Notes: generated by a model from the letters alone, not told the origin. A stretch of DNA of 64,000 nt from Mermis nigrescens (GCA_036768485.1 JAVLUZ010000227.1:486334-550333), one strand, 5' to 3'. Shown: positions 47,250 to 59,219, numbered from the stretch's first letter. A program made the numbers and translations.

Positions 47250-48741
47250 TGGTTTATGCAAACAAATGGTTATTTATTATGTTAATAATTAGCGTGTGAA
47301 ATTTATTGTACGAAGGAATAAATTTTTTATTAACTTTTTATTTTTATCAGAAAACAAGAAATTACATTACCCCTGTTTAATGGCCAGCTTTCCCCACCAA
47401 AAACTTTTCAATCATTATAATGAGCATATTTTTGTGTATATCAAACAAATGAATATTTTCATACTTTTTTAACAAGAAAACGTTTTTGTTACTTTACAAT
47501 TTTGAAAACATGACCTCGCATTTTAAAGACAACCATCAAAGTTATTACAGAGAACTAAAATAATTTTAAAAAATTGCTTCAACCCGCTCGTGTCATCCTT
47601 GTTATTCTATTATCGCAAGCTCTTAATCAGCATGTTATTAAGCCGTGTCATTTATTTGTTTATATGCCGGGTAAATAAAATTGGCACAAATATCATAAAC
47701 AAACAAGTTTCTTCGTGATAAATACGTTGCGATGCGTCATAAATTATTTTCGACAATGAAAGCAAAACGTTCCATTTATTTACCAAGGAAATTATCTAGC
47801 AAATCAAAAAACATTCAAGTTAGCAAGAAATACGCATGATGAGATCACGTGAACGCGTCATTAAAAAGCATTGCCAGGCCCAGAAAAGATTATTAAATAT
47901 TGCATATGGTTATCCTATTTTAGTATCCAAATCACGCTGATAAAGACGGATAAATTAATATTTTCACTTAAAGTGGCTCATCCAAAAATGTTGAATTTTT
48001 TCAAATATAAGTTGCATTTATTTTTTTGTTATTTTTGACCGAAAATAAGATGTCATTTACCCCTCTTTTATGGTCAGTTTTCCCCACCAAAAAGTTATTA
48101 ATTATTACTACACCTCTTTCTTGTTTACAAACACTTCATTATATTTTAAAAAAGGCTCCGGGTCAGTGATTATTTTGAATCATAATCCTAAAAATCATGC
48201 ATCGAAAATCTTGTCGAAACTTTACTAAAATAAAATTTTTGTTAACTCATTTTATGAATTTAAAAAAGCCGCCGTGAATTGCGGAAGCACATAAACGTTA
48301 TTACAAATCACGTATCAAGGCTGTGAAATGTTGTCTCGGTTTTCGCTAGACCGAAAATCGGGCACAAAAAATGGTTTTATATCGAGAATAAATGAAAATA
48401 AATCAAATAAATCGAACGTATCGTGATTCGAGTCAAAAATTTCATAAATTATTACCGCTTAAGAAATCGAATCAATCATTAATTTATCAACTTTTATTGA
48501 AAATGGATAAAAACTTCATGCATATCCGTACAGAAAATAGGTTAATTACCTAAAATTCTAACCCTAGTTGGTTAAACACTCAAAAAAAGGATTATAAAGT
48601 TAACTATACGCAATTAGAGCAACGAAAGAAATATGCGAAAGCTCATAAAAATAAAACGTAAGGTACATAGATTAAATGTGTACATAGTACATATGTATGT
48701 GTATGTAGTAAAGTATGTATATACAATAAAGGACCTGAGAG
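47250..48741. other. HMG-CoA reductase intron, unassigned part
   Basis: AT-rich. A pair of similar segments with CCCCTNTTTAATGGCCAGTTTTCCCCACC text (about 47368-47400 and 48060-48095) hints at an old repeat. No gene. Confidence 0.4.
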
Positions 48742-49169
48742 CAGACATGCACAGCATGGGAATCCCGGGGTGGGGTGAAATATTAAAGTGACCTTTTGGG
48801 GCCCGAAAATGGAGGATACGCGTAAAAACAACATCGTTTTTTTCGGCGTTTCTGACGATATTCTATCATTTTAGAGCATAGAAATATAAGAATAATTTGA
48901 AAAAATCAGAAAAATTCGAATAAATTGAAGAAAATATAGTCATAGAATGAGTCTACGGCGCGAAGCGCCGAAAATTTGATTTTTTTGAGCAAACAGATAG
49001 CTGAAAATGCCTGAAACGACGCCTTTTCTACGAACTTTTTGGAATTTTTAAGAAAATCGCTAATTCTGGGGGAGGGGCTGAAAATTTCTGACGGGGGGGG
49101 GGCGAAAATTTTTCTGAGCGGGGCGATGGGGGGGGGTGAAAACCACCCAAACCCTCCAGATCGTGTATG
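48742..49169 (+). mobile_element. MITE-E reference copy with exact 8-bp duplication
   Basis: 428 bp from CAGACATGCACAGCATGGG to CCAGATCGTGTATG, flanked by CCTGAGAG at 48734-48741 and 49170-49177. Contains CGGCGCGAAGCGCCG at about 48957. Confidence 0.92.
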
Positions 49170-49211
49170 CCTGAGAGTCAAAGACAATGATTATTTTTAG
49201 TCCATGGACGT

Positions 49212-49583
49212 CGCAATAGGTGCACAAGGTCAGGGTTGGCAAGGGGGGTGGAATCAGATATCAAAGACAGTAAATTTAACTTTGACGAATTTTTTAGCGT
49301 ATAAAGTCTTTTCGTGGTAATTTCGCCTTTTAAAATCATTTTTAGTCCATTTTGACTGCACTATATCACATTTAACACTAAAAACTGCAGAGATTGATCA
49401 ATTTTTGACGTGTTTTGGGTAAAAAAGTACATAAAAGTACTACAGAAAAATCATGACATTCTACTGCTTTTGACCCCAAAAATGATGCAAAAAACGTTCT
49501 GTCAGCTCAAAATCGCCGGACAGTACCTGTATGGCTGGCCTTTCAGTGTGGGGTAATACCACCCTCATCCCCTATGTGCATGT
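49212..49583 (+). mobile_element. MITE-F copy with exact 8-bp duplication
   Basis: CGCAATAGGTGCACAAGG to CCCTATGTGCATGT, flanked by ATGGACGT at 49204-49211 and 49584-49591. The hairpin block found in the other copy is absent. Confidence 0.88.
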
Positions 49584-49591
49584 ATGGACGT

Positions 49592-50242
49592 CCCCTAATT
49601 AGTAATCGTCATGCGATTTTGGAAAAAAAGATATGTAAATATTGTGCGGAAATTTTCGACTTCAATAGATTTTCTGCAGCAAATTTGTTCTATATTTTTC
49701 ACAATTATCAAAGTTTTTAAAGAAACTTTTTACGATGCTTTTATCATAGAAGGTATTGAGAAAGCCCGCTTGTTTATACAGCGAATCTTTATTTAAAGTG
49801 CGTCTACTACCGACTATTTATAAATGATCCTAATTATTTTATTACATTTTTTATTTAATTTATAAATTTATTCTGACGTGCGAAAAATCATTACAGTAGT
49901 TCTCCAATTCGAGTCATTATATTTTAGTTTAATCAGGAAATATTTCAAACAGTTTGTTGTTAAGACGTTTTAAGCAGCAGAAACTTATTAATCCTCTACA
50001 TATTGTATTTGCTTCTCTACCTCGAGTCACCTTGTACAGGGTGATTCAAAAAAAAATACCAGAAGCTTTAGGTCATATCTCTAGAAGCATGCTAGGTAGG
50101 CATTTGAAATTTTTTTAAACCAGCAGACAAAAAGGTCTACAGTAAGACTGCGTATTTTTAAATTTCCATACAGACCCGTTCTTTAGATGTTGCAAATTAA
50201 TTAAAAGTATGTATATTTGAAAAAAACACAAAATTTTATAGT
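49592..50242. other. HMG-CoA reductase intron, unassigned part
   Basis: No gene. A stretch near 50034-50175 (TGTACAGGGTGATTCAAAAA and following) resembles the terminal text of a mariner-like or similar element, and a related ACCACCCTGTATATTCAAAG occurs near 51607; not resolved. Confidence 0.4.
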
Positions 50243-50250
50243 ACAGATGA

Positions 50251-50513
50251 CATAGGTGGGCAGCACCGAAATTCTGGGGGGGTGAAAAAATTTCTGGGGG
50301 GTGAAAAAATTTTCAAAGGTCAAAAAATGGTCTTAAAAGTGGTTGTATGGCGAAAAAAACACCATTTTTCGACGTTTCTCATCGAGCACTATCCAATGGC
50401 ATCAAAAAATTGCTAAAAAAGCAACAACAAAATTTCTGGGGGGTATTTTGATTTCTGGGGGTGTTTCAACTTCTGGGGAGTGCATACCCCCAAACCCCCC
50501 ACGCCCATGTGTG
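50251..50513 (+). mobile_element. MITE-A reference copy with exact 8-bp duplication
   Basis: 263 bp, CATAGGTGGGCAGCACC to CCACGCCCATGTGTG, flanked by ACAGATGA at 50243-50250 and 50514-50521. The two ends form an imperfect 11-bp inverted repeat (CATAGGTGGGC and CACACATGGGC). Confidence 0.95.
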
Positions 50514-50521
50514 ACAGATGA

Positions 50522-51026
50522 ACATATTAGCCAGGAAAGCCTCTGCAGTTAGTGCGTATAGCAAAAATGCTATTTGAAATCAGTAAAATACCATGTGAGC
50601 ATCTTAACTGTCTGTAAAACATTGGTATTTTAGAGTCTGCAGAGGAGCTTGGCACAAAAACTGAATTAAGTTGAAAGATGCAGTCATGATAAATTTTTGC
50701 GGCCGTTTTGCTTCATTGGTACAGCATAATGAGAATATGTTGCAACAAACCTCATAATGAACTTGTTTTTTGACTCTTTGAACGTTTTGTTTATCACTCA
50801 GAAAAGGAACGCATTGGATAAGTCGGTAAATGGGGCAGGAAAAGAAATTTACAAATAGATAGCTAATCGAATACGCAGTGTTTTTCTCAAAATAAGCACT
50901 TTTGAAAAATTTGAAGCATAATTTTTACGGAATTAGCTATAAGTGCAAAATTATGTATTCACCTTACGGGCCTTTTTTTGTTTGCTTTAAAAAATTTTAG
51001 GTGCCTAGCTGCCGCGCTTCTGAAGC
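50522..51026. other. HMG-CoA reductase intron, unassigned part
   Basis: No gene or recognised repeat in about 500 bases. Confidence 0.4.
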
Positions 51027-51034
51027 TGTGACAC

Positions 51035-51576
51035 CATGGGCGTAACCAGGATTTTATTTAGGAGGAGGGGGGAATTATCTCGTCGAGAAACGCTCAAAAA
51101 TACCATTATTTTCGCGAATCTCTTAATGGTTCCCGAGATATAGGATGCAATGATGAAGTAGAAAATTTAAAAACAAAAGTTAAAATTTTATTGCTAGATT
51201 TCAAACTTGGATATCAAAAGTCTATCTTTTAACCTATCGGCATAAGTAATTACTCAATATCAAGTTGAAGCTTGACTTCGAAACATTTCGAAAGTCGTTT
51301 CTTTGCATTAAATTTTGCGGTTTTGCAAAGAAACCTAATGCAGAAAGTAATAAATCGGGGCTTCTAAGGTACATATGTAAGAAAAAAGATAAAAAATGAG
51401 AAATCCGGCGCGAAGCGCCGAAAAATTTTGAGTTTAAAAGCTAAAAAGTGTGATAAAAACGCATTTTGGCTGTCCTTTTAGTTGACTTTAAGAATTTTTA
51501 ATTGTTACCTTTGCGGGACCCTTGTGAAAAATGAAAATATCTTTTCATTTCCCGCCCCCCCCTGGTCACGCCACTG
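51035..51576 (+). mobile_element. MITE-I copy with 8-bp duplication
   Basis: 542 bp, CATGGGCGTAACCAGGATTT to CCCTGGTCACGCCACTG (inverted ends CAGTGGCGTGACCAGG). Flanks TGTGACAC and TGTGACAT agree at 7 of 8. Contains CCGGCGCGAAGCGCCG near 51405. Confidence 0.9.
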
Positions 51577-51824
51577 TGTGACATAAACATGGGTAACGTT
51601 TTTTTGACCACCCTGTATATTCAAAGTGTCCTGCGATTGTGAACGAAAATTTCGATAGATTGAAAACCTGAGATCTCAAGAAAATTTAAATTAAGATTCT
51701 CCAATTCATGCATATATGTATGTAGTTAATGTACGTGCTCGTATATACGTCAAGCAGCATTAATTGAATAGCAATATAAGCGAAGCAGGCAATTATGCAG
51801 AATTCTCTGTATACACCCAGCCTA

Positions 51825-51978
51825 CGCATGGACGTGGGGGGCTGGCTGAACCCTGCTTCGAGAATCTGACGGACCCCCCAAAATCGATAGATCCCTAGGA
51901 TAAAAGTTTTGGTGCTATTTTCGGCGATTTTGCCCCCATCGGATCCCTATCCTAGAATTTGGCTGCTTCCCATGCATG
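51825..51978 (-). mobile_element. MITE-B copy
   Basis: CGCATGGACGTGGGGGGCTG to GGCTGCTTCCCATGCATG with the AGTTTTGGTGCTATTTTCGG core. Confidence 0.75.
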
Positions 51979-52232
51979 CAGCACTAACAGCTACCTACAG
52001 GAGCGTAAGCAAGATTTTTTTAGATGGGAGAGCGGTCCGATAACGTGTGACGCTATACCTCGGCATGCATTCATAGGTACACAAAATAACGTGCATCTTT
52101 TACATTTCGAGCCATGCTCCATCTATAGAAACTAAGAAATAAATTTTTTGATGATGACATGAGATAAAAATGAGACTTTGTCGAGTTTAAAATGAATAAG
52201 TGAATTTGAGTGTAAACTATGCAGCATCGCAC

Positions 52233-52373
52233 CTGTCCACAGGCTAAGAAAATAGCTGTCACTATATTAGCGCTATGAGCGTTAAATCCGCCTGTTGTAC
52301 AGGCCAATGCGGAACCGACTAGATTTTTCGACACGTGCAACCTCACCATGTTCGTAACGGATGTTTTCAGCAC
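52233..52373 (-). CDS. Hmgcr: HMG-CoA reductase exon (VLKTS to ACGQ)
   Basis: A 141-nt (47-codon) exon between ATTTTTAG and donor GTGCGA, phase 0 at both ends. It encodes [20 protein letters not shown], then [20 protein letters not shown] and IFLACGQ. KNLVGSA...GGFNAHAAN is a signature block of class I HMG-CoA reductases and contributes to the active site at the dimer interface. The next exon starts with the catalytic Asp, so the GQD motif is split by the intron. Confidence 0.96.
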
Positions 52374-52420
52374 CTAAAAATAAATAACAAAAAACTCAAA
52401 TTTAAATCACTCGTATGCAC

Positions 52421-52800
52421 ACATGATCTTAGGGGGTTAAGGGAAGGGGGTTCCACCTTCTCAAAATTGTCTTGATTTCCCTCCAGAAGTTTTTCCATTT
52501 TCCACTGAATTCGCGCAAAAAATTCGAAAAATTCGTAGAAATCGTGTTGTCTTAAGCGTTTTCAACTATGTGTTAGCTCGGAAGTGTCAAAATCTCGGAG
52601 CTTCGCGACCTATTTTTGACTATACTTTGTTCAATTTAATCCAATTTTTCTGATATTACTTCAAAAAATTTTACGTTTTTATGCTCTGGAACGATAGAGC
52701 ATCGTCAGAAACGCCCAAAAATGATGTTTTTTAAACGCGTGTCCGCGTTTTTTGAGTTGGTCGTCCCCGCTGTCCCCTCCCAAACTCAAAGGATGTTTGA
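52421..52800 (-). mobile_element. MITE-E copy
   Basis: ACATGATCTTAGGGGGTTAA through TTCGCGCAAAAAATTCGAAAA to GATAGAGCATCGTCAGAAAC. It is interrupted on its right by a MITE-J insertion. Confidence 0.75.
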
Positions 52801-52807
52801 CCCCCAC

Positions 52808-53249
52808 CAGTGTTTTTTTGTACAAGGTCCGTTTGTACATGTACAAAGATGGTCCCAAAAACCTTAGTACATTTTGTACATGCAAATTTTGGTGTACTAT
52901 AATATGGTACAGTAGTGAATTTAGTGTGGTAAAATAGGATTTTTCGACATTTAGTAGTGAATTTTAGCTGATTTCTAGGTTCCTGACGCCAAAAATTACT
53001 AAAGATTGTCTCAAAACGGCGCGAAGCGCCGAAAAAATTGACATTTTCCCATTCTAAATGCAAATTCTGTAATTTTAAAGATATATAGGACAGACAATAC
53101 TCATTTCGGCGCGAAACGCCGAAAATTTTTGTGAATTTTACACCTTTTTACAGTTTTTGTCTTCCCAAAAATCATTGCACATGGACAAAGACGGTCCTGA
53201 AAAGTCATTGTACATCGATAAAATCTTTGCCGAATACAAAAAAACACTG
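52808..53249 (+). mobile_element. MITE-J copy
   Basis: Ends CAGTGTTTTTTTGTAC and TACAAAAAAACACTG. CCCCCACC lies at the left edge (52801-52808) and right after the right end (53250-53257). Inside are GTACATGTACAAAG palindromes near both ends and two hairpin blocks (53020, 53108). Confidence 0.88.
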
Positions 53250-54139
53250 CCCCCACCCCAATTTTCGGAAAAAATTTTCGCGTTTTCAGCCGAAAATTGA
53301 AGGTTGTTTACCTCCTAAAAATAGCCGGGTACCCCGTTTTCCCATCCAACATATCGAGCCGTTACACGTTTACCCTCCGGCCATCGATTTTGATTGAGAT
53401 GATCATTTGTTTCCGTACTACTAATTGTATAACTGTGTCATTGATTTATCATCGTGACCTAGTCAATTTGATTTATTTCAAAAAAATTAAAAGTTTTTAA
53501 TCTGCATAACTCAATTTCGCCCTTTGTGGAATAAAAGACTCCCGAATTTCAATTTGCCGCTCAAGAAAAAACTAGATGTTCGATTTTCGACTAAAACTTA
53601 AGCAATGCGAATAATCTCCTAAAAGTAAAACTCCAGGAAAAACGGTATAATATTATTTTTCAATCAACAATTCGGTATTAAAGAAAATCAAATTTTTTGG
53701 AGCATGGAAACCGGCTGATTCATAGTAAAAACGAGTTAACATGACGTATGTAAGTATTATTAACGATAAATGTCAAATATGTATGTTAACGACAGGCGAG
53801 GCAAGAGAACCCTACGCCCAGTGTTGCCAACCCAAATTTCCAAAAACCTCAAATCACTGAGCGAAAAAAACCTCAACAATTGGGGTAAAACCTCAAAATT
53901 TAGAAATAATTTCCATCTAGCGTAACATATTGATTTGAGGCTTAATCGCTACCTCTTGTATATGATTTTTACCTTGATTAACCTAAATCATTTTAAATAT
54001 GTCTAATTTTATAATTAGTCCATTGTCACGATTAATGAAAAGAAAACCATTATTCCGGAGAAAACAATAAAAAAATACCTGCATGTGAATAGTTGGACGC
54101 AAAGCTTCGAAAAACCTAATTATTTCTTGAATGTGCAGC
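53250..54139. other. HMG-CoA reductase intron, unassigned part with a MITE-C fragment
   Basis: 53270-53365 looks like one end of a MITE-C (AATAGCCGGGTACCCCG to TATCGAGCCGTTACACG). The rest is AT-rich with no gene. Confidence 0.45.
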
Positions 54140-54585
54140 CAGTGTTTCTTTTGTATTCGTCAAAGATTTTTCCCGATGTACAAAGACTTTTCAGGACCGT
54201 CTTTGTACATGTACAAAGATTTTTGGGAAGACGAAAACAGTAAAAATGTGTAAAATTCCCGAAAATTTTCGGCGCTTCGCGCCCTAATGAGTAATTGTCT
54301 GTCCTTTATATCTTTAAACTGGCAGAATTTGTATTTAGAATGGAAAAATGTAAAATTTTTCGGCGCTTCGCGCCGTTTTGAGACAATTTTTTGTAATTTT
54401 TGGCTTTAGAAACCCAGAAATCAGCTAAAATACACTACCAACGGTCGAAAAACCCTGTTTTACCGTACTAAAATCGCACCGTACCATATTTTAGCACACA
54501 AAAATTTGCATGTACAAAATATACAAAGACTTTTGGGGACCATCTTTGTACGTGTACGAACGGACCTTGTACAAAAAAATCACTG
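54140..54585 (-). mobile_element. MITE-J copy
   Basis: 446 bp in the opposite orientation to 52808-53249. Flanks TGTGCAGC and TGTGCAGT agree at 7 of 8. Two hairpin blocks CGGCGCTTCGCGCC at about 54270 and 54360. Lies 35 bp from an exon donor. Confidence 0.88.
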
Positions 54586-54620
54586 TGTGCAGTTACATAA
54601 TACGATAATTTCAAACGTAC

Positions 54621-54800
54621 TTTCGTTACGATTTCCGGCGACAACGTTGCTTCTGCTATGACGTGTTTTCCCCGTCCTAAAATCGAGTTAACAGCGGCTG
54701 CCTTCTTATCCGCGCAATAATTGCTGCTCAAGCTGACGATTCGCATGGAAGTGTGCGAAAAATATTTGTCTTTCAACATCTGCAGGGCGGCTTCCGTTGC
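54621..54800 (-). CDS. Hmgcr: HMG-CoA reductase exon (ATEAAL to EIVTK)
   Basis: A 180-nt (60-codon) exon between TTCTAACTCAG and donor GTACGT, phase 0 at both ends. It encodes ATEAALQMLKDKYF, MRIVSLSSNYCADKKAAAVN and ILGRGKHVIAEATLSPEIV. The block NYCxDKK carries the catalytic Lys of the enzyme, here NYCADKK. GRGK...EA also matches the family. A MITE-A lies 25 bp upstream and a MITE-J 35 bp downstream, yet the splice sites are intact. Confidence 0.96.
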
Positions 54801-54824
54801 CTGAGTTAGAACACGAGTCTCAGT

Positions 54825-55062
54825 CATAGGTGGGCGGCACCGAAATTCTGGGGGTGCAAGATTTTTTAAAGGTCGAAAAATGACCTTAAAAATGTTATGG
54901 CAAGAGAACACCATTTTTCAACGTTTCTCATCGAGCACTATCCAATGGCATCAAAAAATTGCGGAAAAAACCAACAAAAAATTTCAAGATTGAATTCAGG
55001 GTGGGGGGTATTTTGGTTTCTGGGTGGTGCATACCCCCCCGAACCCGCCACGCCCAGGTGTG
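54825..55062 (+). mobile_element. MITE-A copy beside an acceptor
   Basis: 238 bp, CATAGGTGGGCGGCACC to CCACGCCCAGGTGTG. Flanks GTCTCAGT and GTCTCAGA agree at 7 of 8. The left edge is 25 bp from the acceptor of the 54621-54800 exon. Confidence 0.92.
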
Positions 55063-55440
55063 GTCTCAGAATAATCAGAAGTCAATAAATATGCTTAGGA
55101 TTATAACATTATGGTCCACCATACATACACACAGGCAGCTCTGGGAGGGGTAAACTGAGTTTCCTTGGGGGCGGGGGGAAGGGGTGGGTGTATGGGTAAT
55201 TTTTTACCTATTTACTGTCAAATTTTTGTACTTATTTAGTCGTATTTGATTTTTCGTGAGCATCTATGACTACATTCCACGAAAAGAATAACAATAAGGG
55301 CAACGAAACGACCTGTTACATCGAATTTATACAAAATAATAAAAGAAAAATGTCTTAGTGAATGCATTGAACGGCATACTTCTCGAAAAATAAGTATACG
55401 TATTTGAAGTAACACTTTTAGACGTCATTTGACGCTTTTT
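55063..55440. other. HMG-CoA reductase intron, unassigned part
   Basis: No gene. A GC-rich block GGGGGCGGGGGGAAGGGG is near 55165. Confidence 0.4.
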
Positions 55441-55444
55441 CATG

Positions 55445-55690
55445 GTTCAAAGCAAGCGGTTTTGGTCCATGGGTCCCCGGCCATTTTTAAGGAAGGAAGG
55501 AAGGGGGTAAAGGACCTCCGATTTCTTACCAAAAACGGCCAAAAGACACTTAAAAACGGCCAAAAATCACAAGTTTTTCCAAAAATCGGAGGGTCAAAAA
55601 TTTTCTGACTTTGGGGGGATGGAGGACGACCAACTTTGGATGGGGATCCCCTATTACATGTCTGCCCCCATACCCCCCAGTGTGTATGTG
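55445..55690 (+). mobile_element. MITE-C copy
   Basis: GGTCCCCGGCCATTTTTAAG, AAACGGCCAAAAGACACTT, ATTTTCTGACTTTGGGG and CCAACTTTGGATGGGGATCC give the family order. Confidence 0.75.
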
Positions 55691-55856
55691 TGTATTGAAA
55701 ATGTTCAGATTGTTCACCCCTCTTCGGTTTTTGGGTCAAAATGCGCATTTTTGTTCCTTTTAGGCTTTTTCTCAATTTTTTTATCAAAAAATAAAAAGAC
55801 ACGTGGACGTGGGGGATTTCGGGGTCTCTCCCAAAAATCGATATACCCCCTATATG

Positions 55857-56228
55857 CAGAGCATGGGAATTCTGAAGCGGTGGTGAAATTTATTTAAAAG
55901 TGCATTTCGGGTCCAAAAAATGGTGGATACGCGTCAAAAACGTGGTCTTCGGCGTTTCTAACGATGCTCTATGTTTCCAAGCATACATACAACGAAAATT
56001 TGGAAAACAATCAAGAAAACTCGAATAGATTAAAGAAAATATAATCAAAACATGTGTCGCAAAGCGCCGAAAGTTCGACACTTTTGAGCAAATATAGATC
56101 GCTAAAAACGCTTAAAATAGCATATTTTCTACGAATACTTGAAAAAATTTTGGAAAATCGCGAATTCTTGGGGTTAAAACTTTTCTGGGGGTGAATATCC
56201 CTTAACACCCTCCTCCAAAATCATGTAT
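55857..56228 (+). mobile_element. MITE-E copy
   Basis: CAGAGCATGGGAATTCTG through GGATACGCGTCAAAAAC and GTCGCAAAGCGCCGAAAG to CTCCAAAATCATGTATG. Confidence 0.8.
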
Positions 56229-56466
56229 GGATGGACCCCTGAATTGAATTTCGAAATGTTTTTTTAGCATTTTCGCCGGTTTTACACCACCCTATTCCCC
56301 TCAGAATTTGTGCCCATGTAAGCTCGTTACGCCCCCACAACGGCTAGCTAGTGATAACTCTCCATCTAAAATTTTGAGCCGTGTACATAATGCACGGCCG
56401 ACATTTATTAGATGATAAGGCAAGCTGAAGCAGATATATGAGTAAAGCCGAAAATGACATCCGTGC

Positions 56467-56847
56467 GAAAGAATTTAAGGGTAAAACCAGAAAATTTTTC
56501 TAAAGAGCTCTTTTGGGCTCAAAAACGATGGATGCGCGTCAGAGATATCATTTGAAGCGTTTCTGACTATGACCTTCAATCTTGACAATAAAAAGAAAGA
56601 ATTTTCGAATAAATTCAATAAAAATTCAACAAAAATATAGTCAGAAATGGCTATTTGGCGTGGAGCGCCAAAAAAATTGGCACTTTTGAATGGAAAGATC
56701 GCTAAAAAGGCATAAGTCAGGACATTTTGAACGATTTTTTTGGACAATCGCAAATTCTGGGAGTGAACATGTTTTTGAGGTGGGTTAAAAAATTTTTTGA
56801 GAGGGAAAAGAGTGAAAACCCCCCAAACTACCAGACCAGACCATGTG
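56467..56847 (+). mobile_element. MITE-E copy, older
   Basis: GGATGCGCGTCAGAGATATC, ATTTGGCGTGGAGCGCC and a CCAGACCATGTGTG end. The left end is decayed. Confidence 0.7.
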
Positions 56848-56965
56848 TGCTTGTTATGTACAACTTACAGCTTTATAGCCAAAAAACAGACAAACATGCG
56901 ACTGGAATGTGGGCATACTCGTATATATAAAATTCAAAGGTACTGATAGTAATTCGATTTGACCA

Positions 56966-57366
56966 TACATGATCTTAGGGGTTGGAGAATTTTCATCCCC
57001 CCACAGAAAAATTTTCACTCCACTTCCCAGATCTTTGTTCACTTTACCCAAAATCCGCGATTTTCCGGAAAATTCCAGAAAATTCGTAGAACAGGTGCTT
57101 TTTTAAAGCGTTTTCAATTATCTTCTTACTCAAAAGTGTCAAATTTCAAGCGCTTAGCTCCATACACTCATTTTATGACTATATTTTCTTCAATTTATTC
57201 AATTTTTTTCATTTTCTCCACACTTTTTTTGTTTTTTTGCTCGTAGAAAAATAGATCACCCTAAAAAACGCCGAAAACATGTTTCTTAACGCGTATCCGC
57301 CATTTGTGTAGCTAAAAAGACATTTTAAAACTTCACCTCATTCACTCATAATTCCCATGCTGTGTC
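56966..57366 (-). mobile_element. MITE-E copy
   Basis: CATACATGATCTTAGGGG to AATTCCCATGCTGTGTC. The hairpin block is reduced to AAGCGCTTAGCTCC. Confidence 0.8.
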
Positions 57367-57640
57367 TGTCTGCTATTGACCACATGAAGCGTGGCCGGTT
57401 TGAACTCTGAAGGCCAGTTAGTAATAAAAAATCTATTATTTTTAATCCTATCGATTATGTCAGTAAAAAGCTTTAAAAAAGAAGATCCACTGAAATAAAA
57501 AGCGACTACCGATAAGTACGTGAAACATTTAAACCAGTTCCGCAAAAAATATCGATTTTGGTGCATTTTCAGTCTAATTCAGCTGTCCAAAAGAAGATTT
57601 TCTGTGCTAATCTAAATCCTCAAACTACGCCCCATACAAA
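57367..57640. other. HMG-CoA reductase intron, unassigned part
   Basis: No gene or repeat recognised. Confidence 0.4.
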
Positions 57641-57644
57641 CACA

Positions 57645-57868
57645 TGGGCGTGGGGGGTTGAGGGTATGCCCCCCAAGAACCGAAATACTCCCCATAATTC
57701 AATTTTTTTGAAAATTTGTGGGTCTTTTCTCGCGATTTTTAGATGCCAATGGATAGTTCTCGATGAGAAACGTTAAAAAATGGCGTTTTTTCGCCAAACC
57801 ACCATTTTTAACCCTTTTCTTACCTTTTAAAACCCCCACCCCCCAGATTTTGGTGCTTTTCAGCTATA
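57645..57868 (-). mobile_element. MITE-A copy
   Basis: ACATGGGCGTGGGGGGTTG to TTTGGTGCTTTTCAGCTATAC, more diverged than average at its right end. CCATAC is present at both edges. Confidence 0.8.
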
Positions 57869-58091
57869 CCCATACGCACGTCTGATCCGGAGTCTTATTA
57901 ATAAGACGAAAATCCGAAAGTTATGCCGAATTCGGGTCAAAATAAATTCAAAAACAAATTTACAACAAGAAAGTCAATACACAGAGCGCATCAAAATATT
58001 AAATTTTTTGTTCAACTAAACCATTTAGAGGGTAATTTTCGCACTAATGTTTATAAAATATTCATCCACGAATATAAAGATAATAAATCAT

Positions 58092-58269
58092 CAGCCACGT
58101 AACTGGCCGTCCTATTTTGGGAGGACCAAACCCAACATTTAAGGGGTGAATAAGCCCAAACAGGCTGAAAATAGAACAAAATAACGTTTAAAAAGTCATA
58201 TTTTCCCGATTTCTACTGAATTTTGGGGGGTCCGAACCTTCCCCCCATTCCGCCAGAGATACGTGCCTG
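58092..58269 (-). mobile_element. MITE-H copy touching a splice donor
   Basis: 178 bp, CAGCCACGTAACTGGCC to AGAGATACGTGCCTG. Flanks TAAATCAT (58084-58091) and TAAAGCAT (58270-58277) agree at 7 of 8. The right flank begins at intron base +3 of the neighbouring exon. Confidence 0.88.
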
Positions 58270-58279
58270 TAAAGCATAC

Positions 58280-58385
58280 TTTTGAAACCATATTCATGCC
58301 CATAGCGTCTCCGGTGGATGCAGAAAATCGAAGAAACAAAGAAAGACCAACTGGCGTAGGTAGAATGTTTTTCAGGCTCAAATAA
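58280..58385 (-). CDS. Hmgcr: HMG-CoA reductase exon (to GDAMGMNMVSK)
   Basis: A 106-nt exon between TTTGTTGCAG and donor GTATGC. It starts with one base that completes the Arg codon of the previous exon and ends in phase 0. It encodes YLSLKNILPTPVGLSLFLRF, then SASTGDAMGMNMVSK. TGDAMGMN is the signature dinucleotide-binding motif (DAMGMN) of HMG-CoA reductase, so the NADPH-binding part is intact. Confidence 0.96.
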
Positions 58386-58920
58386 CTGCAACAAATAGCG
58401 AGAAATGATTAAGCGTGTGATCTTACAAATAAGGATCGGGTTGGGGCTTCGGCTTGTTAGAGGTCGGTTAGACCAGTTTTTTGGGTTAAAATGGCCACGA
58501 AAATCGGATAAATATAAGAATAGGATAATGCACACTTTCTCATCAACTTCAACCACTTTGGCAGGCCAACCAAGCCTTTCATCCCTCCGAGGTCGATAAA
58601 TGGGAAGCTGCACTTGTGTGGCGGATGGTAACAACGTTCTGCGCAGTCACACCGGCCCCGTGACCCAGACTCGGTCTAATCAGACACGCTGGCCTAGGGC
58701 TGTGTATCGGGAAGAATAGGCACCCGCACCTACAGCAGAGGTGAATCAAGTAACTTCTTGCTACGGGATTTTACCATTTTACCAACCACTTTGGCAACAA
58801 CTTTTGTGATTTGCACCCATTTTTGCCTTTTTTTTCTAAAATCTGAACATTAAAAATCCGTAATAAGGACTGGCAACATCACAGAGGACAATATCAAATG
58901 CTACAATGTATGCGCTCGTT
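58386..58920. other. HMG-CoA reductase intron, unassigned part
   Basis: No second gene was recognised. Minus-strand frames across 58386-58634 are open but show no conserved block and would be intronic. Confidence 0.45.
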
Positions 58921-58924
58921 ATAC

Positions 58925-59155
58925 TACAGCCATGCGTGTAACGGCTCGAAAATTTTGGGTAGGGGATCCCTGGCCTTTTTGATGAAGGGAGTGAATAAGC
59001 CAAATGTTTTGGCCAAATATAAGCAAGCCTCAACTAAAAATGATCAAAAACGCAAGTTATTGCCAAAAATCGGGGAGGGGTCAGAAATTTTCTGACTTTG
59101 GGGATGAAGGCGATCAAGCCTTCGGGCGGGGGATCCATTAAACCCCTTGACACAT
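58925..59155 (+). mobile_element. MITE-C copy
   Basis: GTGTAACGGCTCGAAAATTTTG, GGGATCCCTGGCC, ATTTTCTGACTTTGGGG to CCTTGACACATGCATG. Confidence 0.78.
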
Positions 59156-59219
59156 GCATGACTACTGCAACAATATCTGGATCTCAAAACCAGACAGGTC
59201 CGCTTGAAATGGGCCCTAT

